Shown here: piece after piece, positions 8,923 to 17,612 of the stretch
Position numbering within the stretch: the stretch's first letter is position 1
Layout of the letters: the number at the start of each line of letters is the position of its first letter
From: Lysobacterales bacterium
GTDB taxonomy: Bacteria > Pseudomonadota > Gammaproteobacteria > Xanthomonadales > Xanthomonadaceae
Reading direction: 5' to 3'
Assembly (NCBI GenBank): GCA_020442465.1
Contig: JAGRJY010000133.1
Coordinates: forward strand, 1-64,000
DNA: 64,000 nucleotides
Made by a program: the position numbers and the translations under genes
Notes under the pieces: generated by a model
The model's database searches: none
What the model was told of the DNA's origin: nothing
What the model saw: the letters and a program-made list of their open reading frames with translations, nothing else

Positions 8923-9593
8923 TCGCCGTGCTCACCGTGCTGCTGGCGCTGGCGTTTCCCGCGCTCGCGCACGCCTCGGTGGCCCTCGATTCGGCGGCGC
9001 TCGCGCTCGCGGCCGGCATCAGCCTGATCGCCCTGCTCGTGTTGCCGCTCTGGCGCCGGCCCATGGCATTGCTGGCCGTGGGCGGTGTGCTGGCGCTGGG
9101 CTTGGCCGCGCTGGCGCAGGCGGAGCAGATCCGCCTGCTGCTGACCTTGCCGCCGGTCGTGCTCAACGCGCTGATCGGCCTGCAGTTTGCCCGCAGCCTG
9201 CGCGCCGGGCGCATGTCGCTGATCGAACGTGCCGTGCGTGCGCTCAATGACGGCGTGGTGCGGCATCCGGATATTCCCGCCTATGCCCGCCGGCTCACCC
9301 TGGCCTGGGCGCTGCTGCTGTTCGGCCTGGCGCTGCTGAATGCGGTGCTGGCGCTGCTCGCCGAGCCGGGCGGCTGGCTGGCCAGTTTCGGCATCCACGG
9401 TGTCTGGTCGCTCCCGGCGGCGTGGTGGTCGTGGTCGGCAAACGTACTCAACTACGTGGTCATCGCGGTGTTCTTTCTGGCCGAGTACGCCTACCGCGTG
9501 CACCGCTTTCCGGAACACGACTACGGCGGCCTGATCGGGTTCCTGCGCCGCATGGCCTCGCTGGGGCCGCAGTTCTGGCGGGGGCAGGGGTGA
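8919..9593 (+). CDS. Inner-membrane protein of the aryl polyene cluster (COG4648-like)
   Basis: The 224-residue product is mostly hydrophobic, with about six membrane segments (2-15, 19-35, 44-62, about 125-148, 160-185, 175-200). A central charged stretch, LMSLIERAVRAL-like, separates the two halves. Membrane proteins of this kind recur in aryl polyene clusters without a firmly assigned role; assembly or transfer of the polyene at the membrane is a guess. The start is TTG at 8919, chosen because it overlaps the ACP stop (TTGA), matching the coupling seen throughout this operon; a GTG nine bases later is the alternative. Confidence 0.72.
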   Translation: MIAVLTVLLALAFPALAHASVALDSAALALAAGISLIALLVLPLWRRPMALLAVGGVLALGLAALAQAEQIRLLLTLPPVVLNALIGLQFARSLRAGRMSLIERAVRALNDGVVRHPDIPAYARRLTLAWALLLFGLALLNAVLALLAEPGGWLASFGIHGVWSLPAAWWSWSANVLNYVVIAVFFLAEYAYRVHRFPEHDYGGLIGFLRRMASLGPQFWRGQG

Positions 9594-9934
9594 CCACGGC
9601 GCTGCAAGCACTGCCGTGCGAAGGCACGTCGCGCTTCCACGTCGCGGCCGACCATCCCTGCCTGGCGGGACACTTCCCCGGTCGGCCGGTGGTGCCGGGC
9701 GTGGTGATCGTCGATGCAGTGCGGGCTTGCCTCGACGAATGCTGGGGCGACCGGATGCTGCTTGGCCTTCCGCAGTTCAAGTTCCTGCGCCCCCTGCTGC
9801 CCGACGAACCGGCGCTGATCCACTGGCAGGCACGCTCCGCGGCCAACGATCGGCTGGAAGTGCGTGTCGACGTCCGCGTCGACGAGGTCGTCGTCGCCCG
9901 CGGCACCCTGGTGCTGGGCCCGGCTGCCGCATGA
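9590..9934 (+). CDS. 3-hydroxyacyl-ACP dehydratase, small hotdog type (ApeI-like)
   Basis: The 114-residue product carries the FabA/FabZ-type signature HFPGRPVVPGV starting at His28, with Asp42 where the second catalytic acid is expected. It would remove water from the 3-hydroxyacyl-ACP during each extension round to leave the conjugated double bond. GTG at 9590 overlaps the preceding stop (GTGA) and puts the conserved motif at the normal distance from the N-terminus; longer in-frame starts would add out-of-family sequence. The next gene overlaps its stop in turn. Confidence 0.8.
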   Translation: MTTALQALPCEGTSRFHVAADHPCLAGHFPGRPVVPGVVIVDAVRACLDECWGDRMLLGLPQFKFLRPLLPDEPALIHWQARSAANDRLEVRVDVRVDEVVVARGTLVLGPAAA

Positions 9935-10878
9935 GCGCCGGCGACGACTGGACCCACCGGCCCGAGGGTGGCGGCCGCTTCGCGATCTGGCTGATCCGCG
10001 GCATCGCCCAGTACGGCGGGCGCGCGGTCAGCCGCCTGCTGCTGTTTCCGATCACGCTGTACTTCCTGATCGTGCGCGGCCCGGAGCGTCGCGCGTCGCG
10101 GGACTATCTCGGCCGCGTGTTCGGGCGGCCGGCGACGACCTGGCAGGTATGCCGGCACATCCACTGTTTCGCCTCGACCATCCTCGATCGGGTGTTCATG
10201 CTCAGTGGACGATTCCGCTCGCTGGACGTGCGTGTGCACGGTGTCGATGCCCTGCACGAAGTGATGGAGCAGGGGCGCGGAGCGCTGCTGTTCGGTTCGC
10301 ACCACGGCAGCTTCGAGATCCTCCGCGTGTTCTCGCAGGAACGCCCCGACGCCCGCGTGCGGGTGGTGATGGACCCCGGGCAGAACCGCGCGATCACTGA
10401 ACTGCTGGATGCGCTGTGTCCGGAGATCGCCGCCACCGTCATCGATGCGCGGATGGACGGCGCCAGCATCGCGCTGGCGATCCAGCGCGAGGCCGATCTG
10501 GGCGCGCTGATCAGCCTGCTCGTCGACCGCGGTCGACCCGGCGATGCCATGAACAGGATGCCGTTCCTGGGCGCGCCTGCGCCGTTCCCGTCGGCGCCGT
10601 GGCTGATCGCTTCGGCGCTGGGCATCCCGGTGTTCCTGTGTTTCGGCCTGTATCGCGGCGGGCGGCGCTACGACGTGCACTTCGAACTGTTCGACTCCTG
10701 CGTCGACGTACCGCGCCGGCAGCGTGCGGAGCGTCTGGCAGTGGTTCAGCGCCGCTATGCGGAGCGTCTTGAACACTACGTGCGCATGGCACCCTACAAC
10801 TGGTTCAACTTCTATGATTTCTGGCGTACCGATGCCGAACCCGTCGACGTGCAGGCAGCGACCCATGCGTCGCACTAG
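9931..10878 (+). CDS. LpxL/HtrB-like lysophospholipid acyltransferase family protein
   Basis: The 315-residue product has an N-terminal hydrophobic anchor (about 36-55, RLLLFPITLYFLIV) and the acyltransferase motif HHGSFE, matching the HX4E form of the LpxL/HtrB group. A later GRPGDAMNRMPFLG block corresponds to the second conserved region. Aryl polyene clusters usually encode such an enzyme; it probably attaches the polyene acyl chain to a sugar or lipid carrier at the inner membrane. It starts at ATG 9931 overlapping the dehydratase stop. Confidence 0.82.
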   Translation: MSAGDDWTHRPEGGGRFAIWLIRGIAQYGGRAVSRLLLFPITLYFLIVRGPERRASRDYLGRVFGRPATTWQVCRHIHCFASTILDRVFMLSGRFRSLDVRVHGVDALHEVMEQGRGALLFGSHHGSFEILRVFSQERPDARVRVVMDPGQNRAITELLDALCPEIAATVIDARMDGASIALAIQREADLGALISLLVDRGRPGDAMNRMPFLGAPAPFPSAPWLIASALGIPVFLCFGLYRGGRRYDVHFELFDSCVDVPRRQRAERLAVVQRRYAERLEHYVRMAPYNWFNFYDFWRTDAEPVDVQAATHASH

Positions 10879-11536
10879 CGTCCTGCTCCTGGGGTTCGCG
10901 CTGGCGTCGATGCCGGCCGGGGCCCAGGTCGAGCCGACGCCCGAAGCGACGCCCGTTCCGGACCTGCGCGCGCTGCTCGCCTCGCTGGCCCGCACGCCGC
11001 CGGCACAGACGCGCTACGTCGAACGCCGCGAGTCGCCGCTGCTCGATCAGCCGTTGCTGTTCGCGGGTCAGCTCGAACAGCCCGGCGCGGGCAAGCTGAT
11101 CAAGACCGTCGAGGGTGCGCGCCGCGAGCGCATGGAGATCGACGGCGATCGCGTGCGCGTCGAGCGTGAAGGGCGCCGGGTGCGTTCGTTCTCGCTGCAG
11201 CGTGCGCCCGAACTTTCGGCGCTTGCCGCCAGCATGGACGCCTTGCTGGGCGGAGACGCCGACGCGCTCGATGCGCTCTACCATGTGCGCCTCGCGCACG
11301 ATGGGTCGAGCTGGCGCGTCGAGCTGGATCCGCGCGACGCGCGCCTGCGCAAGCGCGTGCTCGGCATGCAGCTGCTTGGCATCGACCGCAGCTGGCGCTG
11401 CCTCGATCTGCAGCTCGACGGCGGCGAGAACAGCCGCATGTGGCTGGGCGACGCCGCGGCGCGGGCAGCGACATCGGCTGACGAGGCCGAGCGCGACGCG
11501 CTGTGCGGGGGCGGCGCAGACCAGGCGTTCCCGTGA
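10865..11536 (+). CDS. LolA-like periplasmic carrier protein
   Basis: The 223-residue product begins with a signal peptide ending near the AGAQ at residue 21. The body has the pattern of LolA-type outer-membrane-lipoprotein carriers: RYVERRESPLLDQPLLFAGQ early, and a late IDRSWRCLDLQLDGGENSRMW-like strand. In aryl polyene clusters a LolA-like protein next to an MMPL exporter is thought to move the lipid-linked polyene across the periplasm. ATG 10865 overlaps the acyltransferase by 14 bp. Sequence similarity to true LolA is modest, so the assignment leans on context. Confidence 0.72.
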   Translation: MRRTSVLLLGFALASMPAGAQVEPTPEATPVPDLRALLASLARTPPAQTRYVERRESPLLDQPLLFAGQLEQPGAGKLIKTVEGARRERMEIDGDRVRVEREGRRVRSFSLQRAPELSALAASMDALLGGDADALDALYHVRLAHDGSSWRVELDPRDARLRKRVLGMQLLGIDRSWRCLDLQLDGGENSRMWLGDAAARAATSADEAERDALCGGGADQAFP

Positions 11537-14007
11537 CGCGTGGCGAAGGCTCCGCCGCCCGGTCGTTCGGGCCGAGCGTGGTCCAGGTCGGCTGGCGCCT
11601 GGCGCTGTGGCTGGCGCTGCTCGGGCTGTTGGCCGCATGGCTCGCCACCACGCTGCGACTGAGCGGCGATCTGCGCCTGTTCATGCCCGCCGCGCGCGAC
11701 GCCGCGCAGCGTCTCCTGCTCGAACAGCTCGGCGAGGGGCCGGGCTCGCGACTGCAGCTGATCGCCCTGCACGGCGAAGAGGCGGACGTCGTGGTGGCAC
11801 GCGGTCGCGCGCTGCGCGATCGACTGCGCGAAGACGAACGCTTCGTCTGGTCCAGTAACGGCGAAGAGGGACTGGACGAGATTCCCGAACGGCTTCGCGA
11901 CTACCGCTACCTGCTCTCGCCGGGCGTCGAGCAGGGCGCATTCACCGTCGACGCCCTGCGCGTCGCGCTGCAGGACCGGCTCGACGACCTGGCTTCGCCC
12001 GCAGCCGCACTGGTGGCGCCGCTGATGGCGGAAGATCCCACGCTCGAGAGCCTGCGACTGCTCGAGTCCTGGGGGCCGTCGCGCGAGCCCGAGCGATGGG
12101 ACGGCGCGTGGCTGTCGCCCGAAGGCGAGGCCCTGCTGGTCGCCGAGACGCGTGCGCCGGGATTCGACCCCGCCGGGCAGCAGGCCGCGCAGCAGGCCTT
12201 GCGCGATGCTTACGCCGAGGCGCTCGCCGAGGAAGGCGCAGAGGGCACGGCGGGTGTCGATCATCCGCTCGACATCGATGCCGCGCGGCAGCGCGGGCTC
12301 GAAGTCAGTGGCCCCGGCGCCTTCGCCGAGCGCATGTCGACGCAGACCCGCGACGAGGCGACACGGTTCGGGCGATGGGCGGTGCTGGCGCTGATCGTGC
12401 TGCTCACGCTCGGCTACCGCAGCGTCGTGCCACCGCTGCTGGGTGCGTTGCCGCTGGCCTCCGCGGCCCTGGGCGGGCTGGCGCTCACGGCACTCGTCTT
12501 CGGCTCGGTACACGGCATCACGCTGGCATTCGGTCTGACCCTGATCGGCGTGGCCCAGGACTATCCGATCCACCTGTTCAGCCACCGCCGCGGCGACGAA
12601 TCGGCGGTCGCGACGGCGCGCGCGATCTGGCCCACGCTGGCGTTGGGCGCGTTCTCCAGCGCGATGGCCTACCTGGTGTTCTTCTTCACCGGTGTGGAGG
12701 GGCTGCGGCAGCTGGCGGTGCTGACCGTCAGCGGTCTGGTCATCGCCGCGCTGTGCACCCGCTTCGTTCTGCCGCACGTGCTGCCAGCCCGTCTGCCGGC
12801 GCCGCGTTTGTGGGGTCATGCCGCGACCGCGTTGGCGGCAGCGTCCGCGTCGCGCGGGAAGCGGGTGTTGGGTGGGCTCGTGCTCGCGGTGGGCACGGTG
12901 CTGTGCGTCGCGCCGGCCACGCCGTGGTGGGAGGACAATCTGGCGGCGCTGACGCCGCTGCCGCACGACCTGCTGCAGCGTGATCGCGCGCTGCGCAAGG
13001 CGCTCGCCGCCCCGGACGTGCGCTGGCTGCTGGTGCTGCGTGCCGACAGCGTCGAGCAGGCGCTGCAGCGCAGCGAAGCACTGCAGGGCGAACTCGACGC
13101 GCTGGTCGAGCGCGGCGGGCTCGGCGGCTACGAATTCGCCGCGCGCTATCTGCCTTCGCAGGCGCGCCAGCGCGCGCGCCAGGCGCAGCTGCCGACCCGA
13201 ATCGAGCTGGCGCCATCGCTGCAGCAGGCGCAGCAAGGATTGCCGTTTCGCGCCGACGCCTTTGCGCCCTTCCTCGACGCGGTGTCGCGCGCGCGCAGTC
13301 TGCCGCCGCTGCAGCTGGCCGATCTCGACGACACCGCGCTCGCGCTACGGCTGGGCGGACTGCTGCTGGACGAGAAAGCGGCACCGGATGCGGCGGCGCC
13401 AGGTCGCTCCGCGGGCACGGCCGCGCTGATCCAGCTCAGCGGCGTCGACGACGTGGCGCCGCTGCACGAGCTGGCGCACCGCCACGCCGACCTCGACGTG
13501 CTTGATCTCAAGCAGGTCGCCGGTTCGCTCGCCTCGGCCTGGCGTGGGCATCTGCTGCGCGCGATGGCCGCGGCTGCACTGCTGCTGGCCCTGCTGGTGA
13601 CGCTGTCCCTGCGTTCGCTGCGGCGCAGTGCACGCGTGCTGTGGCCGGTCGCCCTCGGCAGCCTGCTCGTCGTCGGCATCCTGCATGCCGCCGGCCAGAC
13701 CTTCACCCTGTTTCATCTGGTCGCGATGGTGCTTGCCGCCGGTCTGGGTCTCGACTACGCGCTGTTCTTCGAACGCGCAGCGCGACAGCCGGCCGAGTAC
13801 CGCCGCACCCTGCATTCGCTGGTGCTGTGCGCGCTGTCGACCCTGTTGGTGTTCGGCCTGCTCGCGCTGTCGGGAATTCCGGTGCTGCACGCCCTGGGCT
13901 CGACCGTCGCGCTGGGTGTCGCCGCGCACTTCACTCTGTCGCTTGCGCTCGCCGGTGGCGGCGTGGAGCATGCCCAGCCAGCCCCACACGAGGATGCCCA
14001 TGGCTGA
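11533..14007 (+). CDS. MMPL/RND-type exporter of the aryl polyene cluster
   Basis: The 824-residue product has the duplicated RND layout. One membrane helix near 25-45 and a periplasmic domain precede a bundle of five helices at about 280-430; the pattern then repeats, with the second bundle near 680-815. The stretch FGLTLIGVAQDYPIHLFSHR in the first bundle and GLGLDYALFFERAARQ in the second are typical MMPL-type helices with intramembrane Asp residues for proton coupling. It is the expected inner-membrane pump for the polyene or its lipid conjugate. GTG 11533 overlaps the LolA-like stop (GTGA). It is close to the usual family size of about 780-850. Confidence 0.87.
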   Translation: MTRGEGSAARSFGPSVVQVGWRLALWLALLGLLAAWLATTLRLSGDLRLFMPAARDAAQRLLLEQLGEGPGSRLQLIALHGEEADVVVARGRALRDRLREDERFVWSSNGEEGLDEIPERLRDYRYLLSPGVEQGAFTVDALRVALQDRLDDLASPAAALVAPLMAEDPTLESLRLLESWGPSREPERWDGAWLSPEGEALLVAETRAPGFDPAGQQAAQQALRDAYAEALAEEGAEGTAGVDHPLDIDAARQRGLEVSGPGAFAERMSTQTRDEATRFGRWAVLALIVLLTLGYRSVVPPLLGALPLASAALGGLALTALVFGSVHGITLAFGLTLIGVAQDYPIHLFSHRRGDESAVATARAIWPTLALGAFSSAMAYLVFFFTGVEGLRQLAVLTVSGLVIAALCTRFVLPHVLPARLPAPRLWGHAATALAAASASRGKRVLGGLVLAVGTVLCVAPATPWWEDNLAALTPLPHDLLQRDRALRKALAAPDVRWLLVLRADSVEQALQRSEALQGELDALVERGGLGGYEFAARYLPSQARQRARQAQLPTRIELAPSLQQAQQGLPFRADAFAPFLDAVSRARSLPPLQLADLDDTALALRLGGLLLDEKAAPDAAAPGRSAGTAALIQLSGVDDVAPLHELAHRHADLDVLDLKQVAGSLASAWRGHLLRAMAAAALLLALLVTLSLRSLRRSARVLWPVALGSLLVVGILHAAGQTFTLFHLVAMVLAAGLGLDYALFFERAARQPAEYRRTLHSLVLCALSTLLVFGLLALSGIPVLHALGSTVALGVAAHFTLSLALAGGGVEHAQPAPHEDAHG

Positions 14008-14458
14008 CGCCTGGCCCGCCCGGCGCGAAGACATCGAGGCGCTGATTCCGCATCGCGGCACCATGTGCCTGCTCGATCGCGTGCTGCACTTCGCCGACGA
14101 CGCCCTGCACGCGCAGAGCGACCGTCATCGCGATCCCGATCACCCGCTGCGCCGCGACGACTGCCTTGCCGCGCTGCATCTGTGCGAGTACGGCGCCCAG
14201 GCGATGGCGGTACATGGCGGACTGCTGGCCCGCGCCCGCGGCACCGAAGCGGCACCGGGGCTGCTGGTGTCGCTTCGCGCGGTGGAGCTGCATGTGGTGC
14301 GCATCGACGACCTGCCGGGCCCGCTGGATGTGCACGTGGATGAGCTGGCGGACAGCGGAGCGGGCTGGCAGAGCCGCTTCCGCATCCTTCACCAGGGCCG
14401 GCAGCTCGCCCACGGGCGCTGCGCGGTGCTGAAGTGGCAGCAAGGAACCCCTGCATGA
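14000..14458 (+). CDS. 3-hydroxyacyl-ACP dehydratase (ApeP-like hotdog protein)
   Basis: The 152-residue product has the N-terminal IPHRGTMCLLDRV typical of the ApeP family, and CLAALHLCEYGAQAMAVHGG, where a central helix carries the catalytic acid. Aryl polyene pathways use two dehydratases of different size, and this would be the second, alongside the gene at 9590. The start at ATG 14000 overlaps the exporter by 8 bp. Cytoplasmic, acting on ACP-bound intermediates. Confidence 0.78.
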   Translation: MADAWPARREDIEALIPHRGTMCLLDRVLHFADDALHAQSDRHRDPDHPLRRDDCLAALHLCEYGAQAMAVHGGLLARARGTEAAPGLLVSLRAVELHVVRIDDLPGPLDVHVDELADSGAGWQSRFRILHQGRQLAHGRCAVLKWQQGTPA

Positions 14459-15180
14459 GCGCGCGGCGTGCCTTGGTGACCGGCGGTAGCGGCGACCTCG
14501 GCGGTGCGATCTGTCGCGCGCTGGCTGCATCCGGCATTTCGGTGATCGTCCACGCGAACCGCCACCGAGAACGCGCCGACGCCTTGGTTGCCGAACTGCA
14601 CGCGCAGGGTGCCGGCGCCGAGGTCGCGGTGTTCGACGTGGCCGATGGCGCCGCCACGCGCGCGGCAGTCGAGTCGTTGCTGCAGCAGGGGCGTATCGAC
14701 ACCGTGGTCAACAATGCCGGGATCCACGACGATGCGCCGATGGCCGGGATGACCGACGCGCAATGGAAGCAGGTCATCGACGTGTCGTTGCACGGATTCT
14801 TCCACGTCACCCAACCGCTGCTGCTGCCGATGGCGCGGGCGCGCTTCGGGCGCGTGATCAGTGTCTCGTCGGTGGCGGCGGTGTTGGGCAATCGTGGCCA
14901 GACCAACTACGCCGCGGCCAAGGCGGGCTTGCACGGCGCCACCCTGTCGTTGGCGCGGGAGATGGCCAGTCGCGGCATCACTGCGAACGTGGTGGCGCCG
15001 GGTCTGATCGCCGGTGCGATGACCGAAGGCCTGTTCGCTGCCGAGCAGATCAAGCAGATGGTGCCGGCCGCGCGCGCCGGATGCCCCGAAGAGGTCGCCG
15101 CGGTCGTCGCCTTCCTGGCTTCGGAAGCGGCGTCTTACGTCAACGGCCAGGTGATCGGGGTCAACGGCGGGATGGGCTGA
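14455..15180 (+). CDS. 3-oxoacyl-ACP reductase, FabG-like (ApeQ-like)
   Basis: The 241-residue short-chain dehydrogenase has the nucleotide-binding TGGSGDLGG (9-17), NNAG (86-89) and the catalytic set Ser139, Tyr152 and Lys156. It would reduce the 3-oxo group after each condensation with NADPH. ATG 14455 overlaps the previous stop. It is the last gene of the rightward operon; its own stop codon lies in a perfect hairpin shared with the convergent operon. The ordinary fabG of fatty acid synthesis is normally beside fabD and acpP, so this copy is dedicated to the polyene. Confidence 0.88.
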   Translation: MSARRALVTGGSGDLGGAICRALAASGISVIVHANRHRERADALVAELHAQGAGAEVAVFDVADGAATRAAVESLLQQGRIDTVVNNAGIHDDAPMAGMTDAQWKQVIDVSLHGFFHVTQPLLLPMARARFGRVISVSSVAAVLGNRGQTNYAAAKAGLHGATLSLAREMASRGITANVVAPGLIAGAMTEGLFAAEQIKQMVPAARAGCPEEVAAVVAFLASEAASYVNGQVIGVNGGMG

Positions 15181-15193
15181 GTCTGCTCAGCCC
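15174..15193. terminator. Palindromic hairpin covering both convergent stop codons
   Basis: The arms GGGCTGAG (15174-15181) and CTCAGCCC (15186-15193) pair perfectly around the loop TCTG. The stop of the rightward ketoreductase (15178-15180) and the stop of the leftward halogenase-like gene (15187-15189) both lie inside the stem. It reads the same on both strands and probably limits read-through between the two operons; neither side has a T run. Confidence 0.6.
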
Positions 15194-16788
15194 GCGGCGA
15201 CGCCGCGCCAGTCCGGTTCGATCAGGGTCAGCGGTGACTGCTGGGCGGACGCATCCGCGAGCGCAGTGAGTTCTTCGGCGAGCTTGCGCAGGCGGTCCAG
15301 ATTGGCGCGAAGACGTGCGCGGAACGCCGCATCGTCGAGCGGATCGCGCAAGCCGCGGTTGAGTTCGGCAAACCAGTCCAGGCAGGCCTGGTCCAGAAAG
15401 CTTCGTGACGGCGCTGCTGGCACCGCGATGGGCTCGCGCGCCCCCCAGACCGCGAACAGTCGCTGCATCTCGATGTTCAGCTGCTTGGCCTCGGCCAGTT
15501 CGCTGCGCAGGCGCGAGAGCGTCGGCAGGTCGTCGAGCCGGTCGGCGAAGAACAGCGGTCCGAGCACGCCCCAGTAGTAGGTGTAGTCCCACAACACCTT
15601 CAGCGGCAGCACCACGGGGTCGCCGAACAGAGGGTACTGGCCGCGGTACATCGCCAGCGTGCTCTCGTAGAAGCTCTGGAACAGCTGGTCGTAGACCGCG
15701 GCGTAGGGCTCCCAGGCTTCGCCGGCGAGGTCCTTGCCGATCAGCCGGCAGATGTAGGTGTTGGCGATCGCGATGAAATCGCTGCCCGGCGAGTAGAACG
15801 GATCGAGGAACGCCCCTGCTTCGCCGGTGAGCGCCCAGCGCTGCGCCGAAAACAGCTGGCGACAACCGTAGCTGACCCGGCGCAGGAAGCCGAAGTCCTG
15901 CACCGAGCCGCGCACGGGCTCCAGCGCGCGGGCCAGCGCTGGCTGATGCTGCTCGATCCAGGCGAGCATGGCGTCGAGCGTCTGGATGCGCTCGATGGGG
16001 AGCACGTCCGGATCGCAGACCACGCCCACGGAATGCGAGCCCGAGCCGAGCGGAATCAGCCAGACCCAGTAGCCGGGGCCGACCAGATGATTGGTCGAGC
16101 GCCAGCGCTCGGGCGGATGACAGCGCTGCACCCAGGCCGGGTCGTCGGACCAGGCATCGATCTTCAGGTGTCCCTTCACCCGGAACCAGGCGGCGTGGAT
16201 GCGGTGTCCGTTGTCGGTTTCGAGGTTGAGCTTGCGCCGCAGCAGGCCGGCGCGGCCGCTGGCATCGACCAGCCAGCGCGCGCCGGCTTCGTGCTCGCCG
16301 CCTTGCGCCCGCCAGCGCGCCCGGTGCACGCCCTCGCCAGCGCCACCGTCATCCAGGTCGATGCCCTGGACGCTGCAGCCGAGGCGCAGATCGATGCCCT
16401 CGGCCTGCACCTGTTCGACCAGGAAGTTCTCGAAGCGCCCGCGGTCGATCTGCCAGGCGCCGGTTGGCAGTGCCTGGCTGGCGCCGAGCTCAGCGCAGTG
16501 GTCGATGCGGTCGCGGTGATCGGAGAAGAAAAAGCGGAAGCCGAACTTGACGATGTGCCGCTCGTCGAGATGCTGCTTCAGGCCGAGCACGCGGCCGAAA
16601 TAGTGGGCGGCGATCTCGACCGTTGATTCGCCGATCTTGAACGCTGCTTCGGGGGCGGCGCCCTCACGTCGCTCCAGCACGAGCACGCGCAACGCGGGAT
16701 GTTCGCGGCGCAGTTGCAGCGCCAGGCTCAGTCCGGCCAGACCGCCGCCGACGATGATGACGTCGTGGTCGGTCGGCGGGGTGCTCAT
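15187..16788 (-). CDS. FAD-dependent halogenase-like oxidoreductase (second of two)
   Basis: The 533-residue product has GGGLAG (14-19), FKIGEST (50-56), VKFGFRFFF (80-88) with Lys81 where flavin halogenases keep the catalytic lysine, and WVWLIP (241-246) fitting the WxWxIP signature. FAD contacts continue in GEAGAFLDPFYSPGSD. It is clearly a separate subfamily from the 430-residue enzyme at 7145, longer by about 100 residues with its own C-terminal helical region. Halogenation of the aryl head group (xanthomonadins are brominated) or a flavin oxidation of the polyene are the likely roles. ATG 16788 overlaps the glycosyltransferase stop (ATGA). Confidence 0.83.
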   Translation of the reverse strand: MSTPPTDHDVIIVGGGLAGLSLALQLRREHPALRVLVLERREGAAPEAAFKIGESTVEIAAHYFGRVLGLKQHLDERHIVKFGFRFFFSDHRDRIDHCAELGASQALPTGAWQIDRGRFENFLVEQVQAEGIDLRLGCSVQGIDLDDGGAGEGVHRARWRAQGGEHEAGARWLVDASGRAGLLRRKLNLETDNGHRIHAAWFRVKGHLKIDAWSDDPAWVQRCHPPERWRSTNHLVGPGYWVWLIPLGSGSHSVGVVCDPDVLPIERIQTLDAMLAWIEQHQPALARALEPVRGSVQDFGFLRRVSYGCRQLFSAQRWALTGEAGAFLDPFYSPGSDFIAIANTYICRLIGKDLAGEAWEPYAAVYDQLFQSFYESTLAMYRGQYPLFGDPVVLPLKVLWDYTYYWGVLGPLFFADRLDDLPTLSRLRSELAEAKQLNIEMQRLFAVWGAREPIAVPAAPSRSFLDQACLDWFAELNRGLRDPLDDAAFRARLRANLDRLRKLAEELTALADASAQQSPLTLIEPDWRGVAAG

Positions 16789-17612
16789 GGGCCTGGCGTG
16801 TACTCGTGCGTTGCGCCGTCGTTGGCCGCCGGATCGTGGGTCGCGCCCGCCGCACCGCCATCGTGGATCACCGGCGGATGCCGGCGCGCTTCGATGTAGC
16901 GCGGCACAACGTGGCCGTAGGTCCACACCCGCCCGACCACGTGCGCGGTGATGCGGTAGAGGTCGTGCAGCGGGCGGAAGTGGCTGCGGCGGAACTGGCC
17001 GGCGAGGCCGTCGCCCGCGTAGCGCGATTCGATCGGTACCGACACCGCGCGCGTGCCGAGCCGGCGCGCGGCCTGGATCAGGATGTCGGCCTCGAACACG
17101 AAGCCTTCGCCAGCGACATCGGCCAGTGCGCACACCGATCGCGGATAGTAGCGCTGGCCGCTCTGGGTATCGGCGATGCGGTAGCCGGTCGCCCAGGCGA
17201 TGCCCCAGTCGCCGAACTCGTTGGCCAGCCGGCGGTGCCAGGGCTGCTGCGCGCGCTTGCGCAGGCGCGCACCGACGACGATGTGTTGGGGATGGCAGGT
17301 CGCCGCGCGCAGCAGGCGCGGAATATCGCTGGCCAGATGCTGGCCGTCGCCGTCCATGCTCAGCACGCCATCGACTTCGCGTTTCAGCGCCTCGCGGAAC
17401 CCGCTGCGCAACCCCTCGCCCTTGCCGCGGCGGGTGGGGTGCTGGATCAGCGTGATCGGCAGGCCCTCCAGCTGCGCACAGGTATCGTCGTCGGAACCAT
17501 CGTCGATCACGATGACGTCGCTGCTGTGCTCGAGCGCGCCGAGCACGACTTCGCGAATGCGCAGCGCTTCGTTGAGCGCGGGAATCACCACCGCCACCCG
17601 CAGCGCGCTCAT
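16785..17612 (-). CDS. Family 2 glycosyltransferase
   Basis: The 275-residue product has the GT-A fold signature VVIPALNEA, then VIVIDDGSDDDT and MDGDGQH as the nucleotide- and metal-binding acidic motifs. The following GARLRKRA and EFGDWGIAWATGYRI resemble polyprenol-phosphate-type glycosyltransferases of the DPM1 group. No membrane anchor is obvious. It probably adds a sugar to the polyene or its lipid carrier, or supplies the acceptor. ATG 17612 overlaps the chain-length-factor stop. The C-terminal 30 residues are low-complexity and probably not part of the fold. Confidence 0.83.
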   Translation of the reverse strand: MSALRVAVVIPALNEALRIREVVLGALEHSSDVIVIDDGSDDDTCAQLEGLPITLIQHPTRRGKGEGLRSGFREALKREVDGVLSMDGDGQHLASDIPRLLRAATCHPQHIVVGARLRKRAQQPWHRRLANEFGDWGIAWATGYRIADTQSGQRYYPRSVCALADVAGEGFVFEADILIQAARRLGTRAVSVPIESRYAGDGLAGQFRRSHFRPLHDLYRITAHVVGRVWTYGHVVPRYIEARRHPPVIHDGGAAGATHDPAANDGATHEYTPGP

